Assembly (NCBI GenBank): GCA_018816345.1
Contig: JAHIWG010000135.1
Coordinates: forward strand, 1-59,767
DNA: 59,767 bases
Reading direction: 5' to 3'
Origin: Spirochaetota bacterium
GTDB lineage: Bacteria > Spirochaetota > Spirochaetia > Treponematales > UBA12059
Shown here piece by piece: positions 18,916 to 26,685 of this stretch (position 1 is the stretch's first letter; each line of letters begins with the position of its first letter). A model generated the notes under the pieces. The model was not told the DNA's origin and ran no database searches. It worked only from the letters and a program-made list of their open reading frames with translations. The translations under genes were made by a program, and so were the position numbers.

Positions 18916-19905
18916 TCAGCGGGCGCAGACGTAGCGGAGGCGCTCCGCTACGCGGCCTTCGGAGACGGCCCCGCGCTCCTCTAGCCAGGCTCGAACGGGC
19001 TGGGCGGCGCACATGCCGCGCAGTATCCCGACCGCGTAGAGGGTCGCCGGGTTATCCGGAAGCCCGAGGACGGCGAGCAAGGGCTCCAAGGCCGCGGGCT
19101 TACCATCGCGGGCCGCGCTCGACGCCGCGGACTCTATCTCGTACGCCGTCAATAGGGATGCGGCGCACGAGCGCTCGAGGCCGTAGGACTCCGCCACTAT
19201 AGCCCTCGCGCCGAGGGCTAACGGCCCCGTCGGGGCTAGCGCTATGCAACGCTCCGCCGAATCCCGGGCGGCGGCGCCGCTTCCCTGGGCGCGGGCGAAT
19301 CGATACCAGTAATCGGGTAGCGCGGAGTACCTGGCCTGCATCACCGCGTACCGCCCTTGCTCCGAGGAGGGAGCGTCTCCTCGTTCCAGGCTGCAAACGG
19401 ACGCCATCCATCGGGCGAACGAGTCTGGCGCGTCATCCGGCGAGGATAAAGACGGCAAGTCCTTCGCGGCGTCCGCCCAATCGCCTGATTCGAAGGCCTT
19501 TACGGCAGCGACGGCCGACCGTATAGTCGACGAGCCGCTATGGTCCTTATCCGTGATAAGCGAATCGAGCCTATCGACGCCCTCGCGTACCCTAGAGAGC
19601 CCTATCTCTCCGCGCCCGTACGCGTAGCGTAGCTCCTTGTACGCGGCGAGCACCGCGCCCGGATAATCTCCCCGGCGCTCCCGTATCGACGATTCGAGCA
19701 GTCCTAGCCCCGGCTCGTACCCGCCGCGGCGCTCGGCCTCCGCTATATCGGCTAGCTCCGGCAGGCTCTGATCGCCTAGGCCTAAGCCGCGCTGCGACTC
19801 GCTCGGCGAGGAGGTCTCCGGGTACACGGCTACGGTACCGCCGGCGTAGGCGCAACCCGATAGGGCGAGCCCGAGGAGCAGGTATTGAGCGTATAGTGGC
19901 GACAT
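18916..19905 (-). CDS. Lipoprotein, first gene of the RND export operon
   Basis: 329 residues. The N-terminus carries a signal peptide with lipobox LSGC and a Ser/Thr/Pro-rich linker. The remainder is helical with TPR-like spacing (GLLESSIRERRGDYPGAVLAAY, split into helices, and later WYRFARAQGSGAAARDSAERC). I do not recognise a specific family. An AGGGAGG ribosome site sits 6 nt before the ATG. As the first gene it defines the 5' end of the operon; the 104-bp gap to the divergent small gene must hold the promoter, but no good -35/-10 pair is visible on this strand. Confidence 0.78.
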   Translation of the reverse strand: MSPLYAQYLLLGLALSGCAYAGGTVAVYPETSSPSESQRGLGLGDQSLPELADIAEAERRGGYEPGLGLLESSIRERRGDYPGAVLAAYKELRYAYGRGEIGLSRVREGVDRLDSLITDKDHSGSSTIRSAVAAVKAFESGDWADAAKDLPSLSSPDDAPDSFARWMASVCSLERGDAPSSEQGRYAVMQARYSALPDYWYRFARAQGSGAAARDSAERCIALAPTGPLALGARAIVAESYGLERSCAASLLTAYEIESAASSAARDGKPAALEPLLAVLGLPDNPATLYAVGILRGMCAAQPVRAWLEERGAVSEGRVAERLRYVCAR

Positions 19906-19948
19906 GGATTTCCTCCCTGCTACCCTATCCGCCCTGGAGCACGGACGC

Positions 19949-19977
19949 TTGCGCTCAGACTCCCGGAATACTATTAT
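19949..19977 (+). promoter_or_regulatory. Sigma-70-like promoter of the YegP-like gene
   Basis: TTGCGC at 19949-19954 and TATTAT at 19972-19977 are separated by 17 bp. An AGGAGG at 19999-20004 then precedes the ATG at 20010 by 5 nt. Confidence 0.6.
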
Positions 19978-20009
19978 TTTATTGGCAGAGTCATTTATAG
20001 GAGGTATCC

Positions 20010-20192
20010 ATGGCGGGAAAATTCGAGTGGTTCGCGGATAAGTCCGGGAAGTACCGCTTCAGGCTCAAGGCCGGCAACGGTCAGATCATAGCCGTCAGCG
20101 AGGCATACGAGTCGAAGGATTCGTGCATGAACGGCATCGAAAGCGTCAAGAAGAACGCCTCCGACGCCGCGGTCGTAGAGGTAAAGGCCTAG
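20010..20192 (+). CDS. YegP/DUF1508-family small protein
   Basis: 60 residues. The sequence FEWFADKSGKYRFRLKAGNG, followed by a second strand-helix part with SEAYESKDSCMNGIESVKKN, matches the single-unit form of the DUF1508 (YegP) family, whose members are small alpha-beta proteins of poorly known role. A strong AGGAGG ribosome site and a clear promoter lie upstream. The stop codon overlaps the stop of the convergent mannonate dehydratase gene. Confidence 0.85.
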   Translation: MAGKFEWFADKSGKYRFRLKAGNGQIIAVSEAYESKDSCMNGIESVKKNASDAAVVEVKA

Positions 20193-21292
20193 ACGGGCGC
20201 CCTATCGCCGTTAGCTCGCCGCCTGCCGTACTCCGATCGTTCTATGAGGCCGGTTAGGTAGGACGCTCCCAGGGCGCGGTCGTAGAGGCCGTAGCCGGGT
20301 TTCCCCGATTCGCCCCATATCATCCGTCCGTGGTCAGGGCGGATCGGGCCTTCGTAGCCGGTATCGACCAGGGCCTCCACGATGGCAGCCATATCGAGGC
20401 TACCGGCGGCGCTATGATGGGCGGTCTCGGAGAACGACCCCGGAGAGGTGATCTTGACGTTGCGGAGGTGCGCGAAATGCACGCGCCCGGCGAACTCCCT
20501 CGCCATCGCGGGTATGTCGTTGGCGGGATCCGCGCCGAAGCTTCCCGCGCAGAGGCATAGTCCGCTGGCGGGCGAGGTAACGTCGGAGAAGAGCCTGCGG
20601 ACCGAGGCGGCGCCCGTCATTATGCGCGGTATGCCGAATATCGGCCATGGAGGATCGTCGGGGTGCAGGGCCAGCTTGATGCCTAGCCGCTCCGCCTCGG
20701 GCGCGACGTCCCGCAGGAACGCCACGAGATTGCCGTAGACGGTCTCGGGAGGCGTGCCCCGGTACGCCTCGAGGAGGCCTTGCAGCTCCCCTCGGGAGTA
20801 GCTGGCCAGCCATCCGGGCAGCGCGAGCTCGCCCTCGATGGGGTCCATGCGGGCGACCGCCTCGGCGTCGTAGGTCAGGGATGTGGAGCCGTCCTCTAGC
20901 GGCCGGTCCAGCTCGCTGCGCATCCAATCGAAGACCGGCATGAAGTTATAGGTGATGACGACCGGCGCCTCCGACCCGCTTGCTGAGGATCGCGGCCCGA
21001 GCGCCTCGGCCACGGCCCTCATGCTGCGTATCCACGATTCCACGCGCTCGTCCCGCCTCGGGCCGCCGAGCTTAATGTCCTCGTGCACCGGTATCGACTC
21101 GATGACGCGCAATTCCAGGGCCTCCGCCTCGGCCATCGCGCGCTGGGCCAGCAGGCTCTCTACCGGCCAGTCCTCGCCCGGGGGCAGGTCGTGCAGGGCC
21201 GATACTATCCCCGCCATGCCCGGGATCTGCCTAATATGCCTGAGGGGCACGGGATCGGCCGAGCCGAACCACCTGAACGTCATCCTCATCAT
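20189..21292 (-). CDS. uxuA: Mannonate dehydratase
   Basis: 367 residues from an ATG at 21292 overlapping the upstream stop in an ATGA. Typical UxuA features are the N-terminal RMTFRWFGSADPV, the central HPDDPPWPIFGIPRI, the HLRNVKIT segment and the C-terminal RPDHGRMIWGE and PGYGLYDRALG blocks with metal-binding His, Asp and Cys residues. The enzyme dehydrates D-mannonate to 2-keto-3-deoxygluconate in hexuronate use. No other hexuronate gene is near; it is co-transcribed with the ATPase and DUF59 genes, an odd setting for a sugar acid enzyme. Open frame further upstream, to 21397, lies inside the neighbouring gene. Confidence 0.93.
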   Translation of the reverse strand: MMRMTFRWFGSADPVPLRHIRQIPGMAGIVSALHDLPPGEDWPVESLLAQRAMAEAEALELRVIESIPVHEDIKLGGPRRDERVESWIRSMRAVAEALGPRSSASGSEAPVVITYNFMPVFDWMRSELDRPLEDGSTSLTYDAEAVARMDPIEGELALPGWLASYSRGELQGLLEAYRGTPPETVYGNLVAFLRDVAPEAERLGIKLALHPDDPPWPIFGIPRIMTGAASVRRLFSDVTSPASGLCLCAGSFGADPANDIPAMAREFAGRVHFAHLRNVKITSPGSFSETAHHSAAGSLDMAAIVEALVDTGYEGPIRPDHGRMIWGESGKPGYGLYDRALGASYLTGLIERSEYGRRRANGDRAPV

Positions 21293-21576
21293 CGCACCTC
21301 GACGTCCCAGCCGGGGAACTCCGCCAGCAGCGCGTCCCGCAGGTCTCGGGCTATGGACTGTTTCAGGAGGTCGTCTATCGCGAAGCAGGCCGGGCATTCC
21401 GAAGGGGACGGCGGGGCGAAGTTCATGTAGGCGATAATGGCCTTATCCTTCTCGAAATAGCTGATCCTGGAGACGAGCCCCAGCTCCGCGAGGCTGAGCT
21501 CAGACTGCGGCTCCTTGACGAGCTCGAGCGCGGCGTCGAATTTATCGCGCGCCTCCATGGGCAGCTCCGGCCTCAT
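21289..21576 (-). CDS. DUF59/MIP18-family protein
   Basis: 95 residues. The layout LSLAELGLVSRISY, then IAYMNFAPPSPSECPACF and a C-terminal FPGWDVEV strand, fits the MIP18/DUF59 fold found in iron-sulfur cluster assembly factors such as SufT and PaaD. Two Cys residues lie in SECPACF, more than the single conserved Cys of many members. Start and stop both overlap neighbours by ATGA. Together with the ArsA/Get3-type ATPase two genes upstream, it may take part in metal or cluster delivery; this is an inference from context. Confidence 0.7.
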   Translation of the reverse strand: MRPELPMEARDKFDAALELVKEPQSELSLAELGLVSRISYFEKDKAIIAYMNFAPPSPSECPACFAIDDLLKQSIARDLRDALLAEFPGWDVEVR

Positions 21577-22211
21577 TCCTTGCCTCCGTCGAAGAAGCGA
21601 GGGAGTCGCTTGAACACGGCGCCGAGGTCTTCGGCTATACGTCCGTCCTTGGGAAGCATATGGACGAAGAAGGTCTTAGTCTCCGGGTAGGAGCAGAAGT
21701 GCCTGAGCCTGGCCGGGTCGGTTAGCGCCCCGAGGAGCTGCTCAAGCTCGTCGGACTGGTCGGCGCCCTTCCACAGGAGGACGAATTCCCTGCCCCCGGC
21801 CACGGCGGCGCGACGGCTCATGGCTTCCACGCCGTCGATATTGGCCTTGCGCAGGAACGAGGCCTGCACGATATGGGCCTCTCCCCGCAGCTTCCTCTTC
21901 GTGAATACGTTCACGAAGAAGCGGTCGCGCACGCCGAGCAGGAGGGAGAACGGCAGGTACAGGAGGGAATGCCTGGCGTTCACCGTGAAGGTTCCCTTGG
22001 CGCGGGTCCAGTCGCCCGACAGAGAGTAGGTGAAGTTATAGCCTATGGTTCCGCCGATGTTGACGTAGTTGGTGTTGGTCGGCTTGAGCGTCTCCTCGAG
22101 TCCGCCCGAGAGGGTTGAGCTTATCCAGCGGTTCTTCTTGGTGCCGACGTAGTACTGGGCGGTCGCCGCTATGGCGAGCAGGATCAGGGCGACCAGGGCG
22201 TAGGGATTCAT
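21573..22211 (-). CDS. Single-pass membrane protein of unknown function
   Basis: 212 residues from an ATG at 22211 that overlaps the ATPase stop in an ATGA. One N-terminal membrane helix (ALVALILLAIAATAQYYVG) is followed by a soluble part with alternating strands (YNFTYSLSGDWTRAKGTF, HSLLYLPFSLLLG, FFVNVFTKRKL). I recognise no family. The anchor suggests the soluble domain sits at the inner membrane, where it could recruit the ArsA-like ATPase. Open frame extending to 22358 is inside the ATPase gene and is not used. Confidence 0.75.
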   Translation of the reverse strand: MNPYALVALILLAIAATAQYYVGTKKNRWISSTLSGGLEETLKPTNTNYVNIGGTIGYNFTYSLSGDWTRAKGTFTVNARHSLLYLPFSLLLGVRDRFFVNVFTKRKLRGEAHIVQASFLRKANIDGVEAMSRRAAVAGGREFVLLWKGADQSDELEQLLGALTDPARLRHFCSYPETKTFFVHMLPKDGRIAEDLGAVFKRLPRFFDGGKE

Positions 22212-23140
22212 AGCGTTCCTTCCGGCGCGGTCGCCATGAAATCGGCGACGAGCGACCCGCAGTCGATAGTACGCAGGTCTTCGCGATCGCGCAAGCCTCC
22301 CGGCAGGAAATCGAAGTCGAACGCAGGCGTCTCGGACAGGCGGCTGTCGAGCGACCATTCCGCCGCTGAAACGCCCCGCTTATTGACGCATAAGCCAGAA
22401 AGAGGAACCTCTATGCGGTCGAGCTCCTCCTTGATGCGCAGGGCCTCCGAGACGGAGAGCTGGTCCGGGTTGATGACCACCGCGACGTAGCTCTCCTTGC
22501 CGAACAGGCCCTGGAGCCCGGCGAGCCGCTCGCGTATGGCGCCTAGCCTGCCGTATACCTTATCGTCGGCCTTGTCGACGCAGCTCGACGCTACCGGCGA
22601 CGCGGGATTGATCCTGGTGATGGATTGCCGCTTCTCGAGTATCCTCTCGCGGAGCTTCGAGAGCTCGGCGATCCATAGCCTGGAGATGGCGGGCATCGCG
22701 AGGAACCTGAGCGACAGGGCCGTCGGGGGCGTATCGAAGACGACCACGTCGTACTCGGCTGAAAGCTCGCAATGGATATGCTCAATAGCCCAGAGCACGG
22801 CGTACTCCTCGGTTCCCGGAGAGTACTTCATTATGTCGAAGAAGCGGTCGAGGTTGAGCGTGCCGGCGTAGGCGTAGGTGGCCTTTAGCTCGGAACGGCT
22901 CTCCTCGAGGTACCTGTCAACCCAGGCCCCCAGGTCGACCTCGAGGGCGTCGAGGCCCCGCTCGACCCCGGTCGGACGGTCGCCTAGCGCGACGCCGTAT
23001 ACGTCGCCCAGGTTATGGGCGGGGTCGAGCGAGGCGATGAGCACGCGCTTGCCCGACCTGGCGAGATCGAGGGCGAAGGCGGCGGACAGGGTCGTCTTGC
23101 CTACCCCCCCCTTGCCGAGGAAAAAAGCGTTCGATAGCAT
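22208..23140 (-). CDS. ArsA/Get3-type ATPase
   Basis: 310 residues. The deviant Walker A GKGGVGKTT is at residues 9-17, followed by SLDPAHNLGDVYG (the ArsA/Get3 switch I region) and VVFDTPPTALSLRFL (switch II, DTPPT). These identify the ArsA/Get3 branch of SIMIBI ATPases, which act as dimers in anion export or tail-anchored protein targeting. It has one ATPase half, like Get3 and unlike E. coli ArsA. No ArsB or arsenic genes are nearby. The ATG at 23140 is chosen because the P-loop starts almost at once, as in this family; the longer frame upstream overlaps the small gene before it. Confidence 0.88.
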   Translation of the reverse strand: MLSNAFFLGKGGVGKTTLSAAFALDLARSGKRVLIASLDPAHNLGDVYGVALGDRPTGVERGLDALEVDLGAWVDRYLEESRSELKATYAYAGTLNLDRFFDIMKYSPGTEEYAVLWAIEHIHCELSAEYDVVVFDTPPTALSLRFLAMPAISRLWIAELSKLRERILEKRQSITRINPASPVASSCVDKADDKVYGRLGAIRERLAGLQGLFGKESYVAVVINPDQLSVSEALRIKEELDRIEVPLSGLCVNKRGVSAAEWSLDSRLSETPAFDFDFLPGGLRDREDLRTIDCGSLVADFMATAPEGTL

Positions 23141-23154
23141 TCCTGTACCCGTCC

Positions 23155-23433
23155 CTAGTCTACTTGAAGTATGCCCATGAGCGCGCCGAGCGGGTCCTGG
23201 GCGAAATCCGACCTCGAGAGCATGATCGACAGCTCGCGCTCCAGGAGCGGAAGCAGCTCTATGGCTATAGGCGTGGGCGGCGCGGGCATGCCCACGAAGC
23301 CGCCTATGACGAGAAGCGTAAAAATATTCTCGAGCTCCTTGAGCTCGAACTCTATCATCTCGGTCGCCCGCTCCCTGTTCACCTGGCGTATGACGCCCAG
23401 GGCCGCGCGTATCCCGTCGGTAAAGCCGCCCAT
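23155..23433 (-). CDS. Small helical protein upstream of ArsA-like ATPase
   Basis: 92 residues from an ATG at 23433 with GGAG upstream. It looks helical throughout: FTDGIRAALGVIRQVNRE, then EMIEFELKELENIFTLLV, a Pro-rich turn (VGMPAPPTP) and a C-terminal helix (LLPLLERELSIML). I recognise no family. The ATPase gene starts 14 nt after its stop. A longer frame to 23511 would run through the cstA terminator and is rejected. It may be a partner or substrate-binding subunit of the ATPase. Confidence 0.72.
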   Translation of the reverse strand: MGGFTDGIRAALGVIRQVNRERATEMIEFELKELENIFTLLVIGGFVGMPAPPTPIAIELLPLLERELSIMLSRSDFAQDPLGALMGILQVD

Positions 23434-23462
23434 ATCCTTCTCCCGAGGCCCGCCGGGGCCGC

Positions 23463-23498
23463 ATAAAAAAAGGAAGGGCTTCGCGGCGAAGCCCTTCC
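23463..23498 (-). terminator. Rho-independent terminator after cstA
   Basis: A 12-bp perfect stem (GGAAGGGCTTCG at 23472-23483 with its complement at 23487-23498) and a 3-nt loop are followed on the minus strand by seven T residues. Confidence 0.92.
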
Positions 23499-23519
23499 CG
23501 AACGAATCCACCGAGAGGC

Positions 23520-25202
23520 TTAGGCCGCGGCCTTCTTCTCGCTCCAGTTCTTAAGGAAGCCCGCTATCATGATGAAGTTGAGTATCAGCATGAAGAGGTT
23601 GATGGCCCCGACCGTGCCGCCGGTAATGACGTTCATGGTCTTGGACATGTCCTTGAAGAATGTCGGGACGATGACTATCTCGTACCAGACGAGCGCCGCG
23701 GTGACGGTGACCCAGAGGATGACGGCCGGCACGAGCACGGTCATCGTATACTTGGGATCCAGCCTCTTCTTGACCCATACGGCCACGGTAAGCATCACGA
23801 CGGAGGCGAGCAGCTGGTTAGCGCCGGAGAACGCCGGCCACAGCACGCTGTAGCCGCCGGAACGCGCGAGGAAAAGGCCTACGAAGGCGATGACGATGGA
23901 CGCCACCCACTTGTTGCCGAAGAACTTATACGCGCCCGCGTTCTTATCCTTGAGCGGCAGGGCCATCTCCTGGATGATATACCGGCCGAGGCGGTTGGTC
24001 GTGTCGAGGGTGGTCAGCGCGAAGGTAGACACCCATACGGCGGCGAAGAGGGTCATGAAGTTGAACGGCAGGAAGGGCAGGTTCATGCTGACCATCTTGG
24101 CGAAGGACTGCACGAAACGGCCGAGCGCCGGGGTAGCCATCAGCTTGTCGCCGAGGGCGTAGCCGCCGAATCCGGCGATGGAGATGATGACGAGGGTAGA
24201 CAGGAAGCCCTCCACGAGCATAGCGCCGTAGCCTACGAAGAGCGCGTCGCTCTCCTTCCTGAGCTGCTTGGAGCTCGTTCCCGAGGCGACGAGCGAGTGG
24301 AATCCCGACAAGGCTCCGCACGCTATGATGAGCGGGATGGCCGGCCACAGGGGCGTGGGCTGCCCGGCGATCAGCTTGGCGCTGAAGCTCGTGAACACGG
24401 GCACGGCGTCAAGGGGCGCGAAGCTGATGAGCGCCGCGACGCCGCCGGCGAGCAAGCCGAAGTACAGGAAGTACGACGACAGGTAATCGCGCGGCTGCAA
24501 GAGCAGGTTGACGGGCAGCGTGGACGCGAGGATTATGTAGACGAGGATGATAAGGAAGTAGACGTCCTTGGTCCACTTGACCGGCAGGGCGTTGCCGGCT
24601 ATGAAGGCCACGACGACGAGCGCTATGCCGATGATGGTGCCGCCGCCCAGCCCGAGCTTCGTCTTATACATGAAGAAGCCCGCGATGAGGGCCGCCACGC
24701 AGAAGAAGACGAAGGAGAAGAACACGCGACCGTCGGCCGCGAACTGCCCGGCGACTATATCGCCGAAGGCCGCCACGACGAGGATGCACAGGAACAGGAT
24801 GAACCAGCTGAAAGTCTTGCCGGCCTTCTTGCCTATCATGTCCTGGGCCACGAACTGGACCGATCGCCCGTCGTAGCGCACCGACGCGGCGAGCGCCAGG
24901 TAATCGTGGATGGCGCCTAGGAAGATGTTCCCGAACCATATCCATAGAAGCCCGGGCAGCCAGCCCCAGGCGACGGCCATCGCGGGGCCCGTGATGGGGC
25001 CTGCTCCGGCGATCGAGGCGAAGTGGTGCCCGAAGAGCACGTACTTGCTCGTCGGCACGTAGTCGACGCCGTCGGAAAGGCGTTCGGACGGCGCGGCGGG
25101 CGCCTTGTCGCTCTTCAAGAGCTTGTCGCGAAGCGTCTTGCCGAACGTGAAGTAGAATACTAGATAGAGCGCGAGCGCGAAAAGCGCTATCATTGTGGTC
25201 AT
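23520..25202 (-). CDS. cstA: CstA-family peptide/pyruvate transporter
   Basis: 560 residues with many membrane helices. The family signature FGHHFASIAGAGPITGPA occurs early, with FGNIFLGAIHDYLAL soon after, and the middle carries FHSLVASGTSSKQL. CstA and BtsT proteins import peptides or pyruvate during carbon limitation. The length matches the shorter bacterial clade rather than the roughly 700-residue E. coli protein. A strong promoter, a clear AGGAGG site 8 nt before the ATG, and a strong terminator make it a single-gene unit. No two-component or LytTR regulator is adjacent. Confidence 0.95.
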   Translation of the reverse strand: MTTMIALFALALYLVFYFTFGKTLRDKLLKSDKAPAAPSERLSDGVDYVPTSKYVLFGHHFASIAGAGPITGPAMAVAWGWLPGLLWIWFGNIFLGAIHDYLALAASVRYDGRSVQFVAQDMIGKKAGKTFSWFILFLCILVVAAFGDIVAGQFAADGRVFFSFVFFCVAALIAGFFMYKTKLGLGGGTIIGIALVVVAFIAGNALPVKWTKDVYFLIILVYIILASTLPVNLLLQPRDYLSSYFLYFGLLAGGVAALISFAPLDAVPVFTSFSAKLIAGQPTPLWPAIPLIIACGALSGFHSLVASGTSSKQLRKESDALFVGYGAMLVEGFLSTLVIISIAGFGGYALGDKLMATPALGRFVQSFAKMVSMNLPFLPFNFMTLFAAVWVSTFALTTLDTTNRLGRYIIQEMALPLKDKNAGAYKFFGNKWVASIVIAFVGLFLARSGGYSVLWPAFSGANQLLASVVMLTVAVWVKKRLDPKYTMTVLVPAVILWVTVTAALVWYEIVIVPTFFKDMSKTMNVITGGTVGAINLFMLILNFIMIAGFLKNWSEKKAAA

Positions 25203-25249
25203 CGCGCTTTCCTCCTTAGTGGGGTTTGGGTTATGTCTATAACGGGAGA

Positions 25250-25278
25250 AGATTAGAATGGCGGGGTACGTTTGTCAA
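25250..25278 (-). promoter_or_regulatory. Sigma-70-like promoter of cstA
   Basis: A perfect TTGACA (plus-strand TGTCAA at 25273-25278) and TAATCT (25250-25255) are separated by 17 bp. The predicted leader is about 40 nt and the ribosome site is TAAGGAGG. Confidence 0.85.
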
Positions 25279-25310
25279 CTATATTAATTTATTGAAACAA
25301 ATGGATAGCG

Positions 25311-26003
25311 CTAGCTCGAGGCGGCCAAGCGTTCCCTCAGGGCCAGGAGCTCCTCGGCAGTATCTACTTCCGCCCAATCGGACGGTCCGATCCGCTGGGC
25401 CCGTACGTCGAGGACAGGCAGGGACGAGCGGGGCGCGTCGTCCCAAAAGAGGGATGGCGCATCTCCTTGGCTCATCATGGCCTCAAGGACGCCGGAGAGG
25501 CGCGCGCCGTCGTTTCGAGTCCAGTAGGATATGCCGGTCAGTATCCAGCCTGGCCCGCCGGCTACGTCGATGCGCTCCACCCGATCGTCCGCCCCGCACC
25601 TTACCGACCACTCGCGGCTCGCGTCGTCCTTATAGCCGACGTACCAGCGGCTCGTCGGAGGCGAGGTCGTAGGGAGGACGCCCTCGCCAATCCATACGTC
25701 GCCGTCCAGCACGATGGTATCGCCGAGCCTACCCTTCGCCAGGTGCATGGAATAGAGGTTGTTCCAGTCCGCGTAGCGTTCGTTGTGGATCAGCTCGACG
25801 CCGGACGCGCCGCTCCAAGGAAGGAACGCGTCGGCGCGATAGCCGGTGACGACGGTGACGTCGCGGACGCCTGCCGCGAGGAGGAGGCGTAGCTGGCGCT
25901 CGAAGAACGATTCGGAGCCTACCTTCACGAGGGCCTTGGGAACTTCGTCGGTAAGGGGGCGGAGCCTGGTTCCCATGCCGGCCGCGAGGATTATGGCGTT
26001 CAC
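25311..26003 (-). CDS. licC: CTP:phosphocholine cytidylyltransferase (LicC-type)
   Basis: 230 residues, the size of pneumococcal LicC. The nucleotidyltransferase signature LAAGMGTRLRPLT is at residues 6-18, Lys at PKALVKV follows, and the LDGDVW metal site is at residues 99-104. The phrase NNLYSMHLAK matches the substrate loop of LicC-like enzymes. It should make CDP-choline (or CDP-ethanolamine) from CTP and the phosphorylated base. It is the last gene of an operon that also holds a LicA-type kinase and a CDP-alcohol phosphotransferase. In treponemes the two activities are often fused as LicCA; here they are separate. A general sugar-phosphate nucleotidyltransferase is the alternative. Confidence 0.8.
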   Translation of the reverse strand: MNAIILAAGMGTRLRPLTDEVPKALVKVGSESFFERQLRLLLAAGVRDVTVVTGYRADAFLPWSGASGVELIHNERYADWNNLYSMHLAKGRLGDTIVLDGDVWIGEGVLPTTSPPTSRWYVGYKDDASREWSVRCGADDRVERIDVAGGPGWILTGISYWTRNDGARLSGVLEAMMSQGDAPSLFWDDAPRSSLPVLDVRAQRIGPSDWAEVDTAEELLALRERLAASS

Positions 26004-26683
26004 ATCGCCTCCCTATCCCGTTGCGGCAGCGAAAGCGACTCGGGCTCGGCGTAGGCCCCGGCCTCGGTCTCGGCCTCGCACATCCTGGAATACGTCTTCC
26101 TGACCTTGCGATAGGCCAGCGTCATCGCGACGACGAGCGCGATCGGCGCGACTACGGCGAAGGCGGTCCCGAGGGCCGATACGTCGGAGCCGAGCACGTC
26201 GCCCCAGAAGTATCCCAGGCTCAGCCAGACGCACGTCGAGACGACGGCGGCGAGGCCGTCGTACAGGGCGAATAGGCGGAAGGGCATCCTGAGGATACCG
26301 GCGGCGATCATCGCCGGGGCCCTGATGCCCACGAGGAACCTACAGAAGAAGGCTATCCGCGGGCCCCTGTTCTTGAAATACAGCTCGCTGGCCATCACCT
26401 TCCGCCTATTGACGAGCTTCCCTACGAGGCGGGATCGGAGCAAGCCGCCTCCGAAGCGCCTGGCCAGCCAATAATAGCCGACGTCCGAGCCGAAGATACC
26501 CGGGTAGGCCACCAGCATCACGAGCCACAGGGGCTGATCGATCCCCTGGGCTATCATGCCGACTATCACGAGCGCTACCTCCTCGCATATCGGCAGGGAG
26601 AAGCTATAGAAAAGGAGGAAAAGGAAGAAAGCCGGCAGAGCGTGCTCCAAGAGTATCGCCTGGAAGAACTGCGGTAGAACCAT
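26000..26683 (-). CDS. DedA/SNARE-associated membrane protein
   Basis: 227 residues from an ATG at 26683. The DedA pattern is clear: an early re-entrant/membrane segment with LPICEEVALVIVG (acidic pair), GSDVGYYWLARRFG, RFLVGIRAPAMIAAGI and two C-terminal membrane helices. DedA proteins are lipid-linked flippases or scramblases, including for undecaprenyl phosphate and phosphatidylethanolamine. It lies between the choline kinase gene (2-nt gap) and the cytidylyltransferase gene (ATGA overlap), which points to a role in phospholipid movement in the same pathway. Its own substrate is not shown. Confidence 0.9.
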   Translation of the reverse strand: MVLPQFFQAILLEHALPAFFLFLLFYSFSLPICEEVALVIVGMIAQGIDQPLWLVMLVAYPGIFGSDVGYYWLARRFGGGLLRSRLVGKLVNRRKVMASELYFKNRGPRIAFFCRFLVGIRAPAMIAAGILRMPFRLFALYDGLAAVVSTCVWLSLGYFWGDVLGSDVSALGTAFAVVAPIALVVAMTLAYRKVRKTYSRMCEAETEAGAYAEPESLSLPQRDREAM

Positions 26684-26685
26684 GA

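Noticed and set aside
23434-23511. N-terminal extension of the small helical protein to 23511
   Set aside because: The extra residues would be encoded by the cstA terminator stem and loop, and GGAG sits before the ATG at 23433.
20018-25202. Hexuronate catabolism operon around uxuA
   Set aside because: No uxaC, uxuB, kdgK or hexuronate transporter gene is adjacent; cstA is separated by its own terminator.
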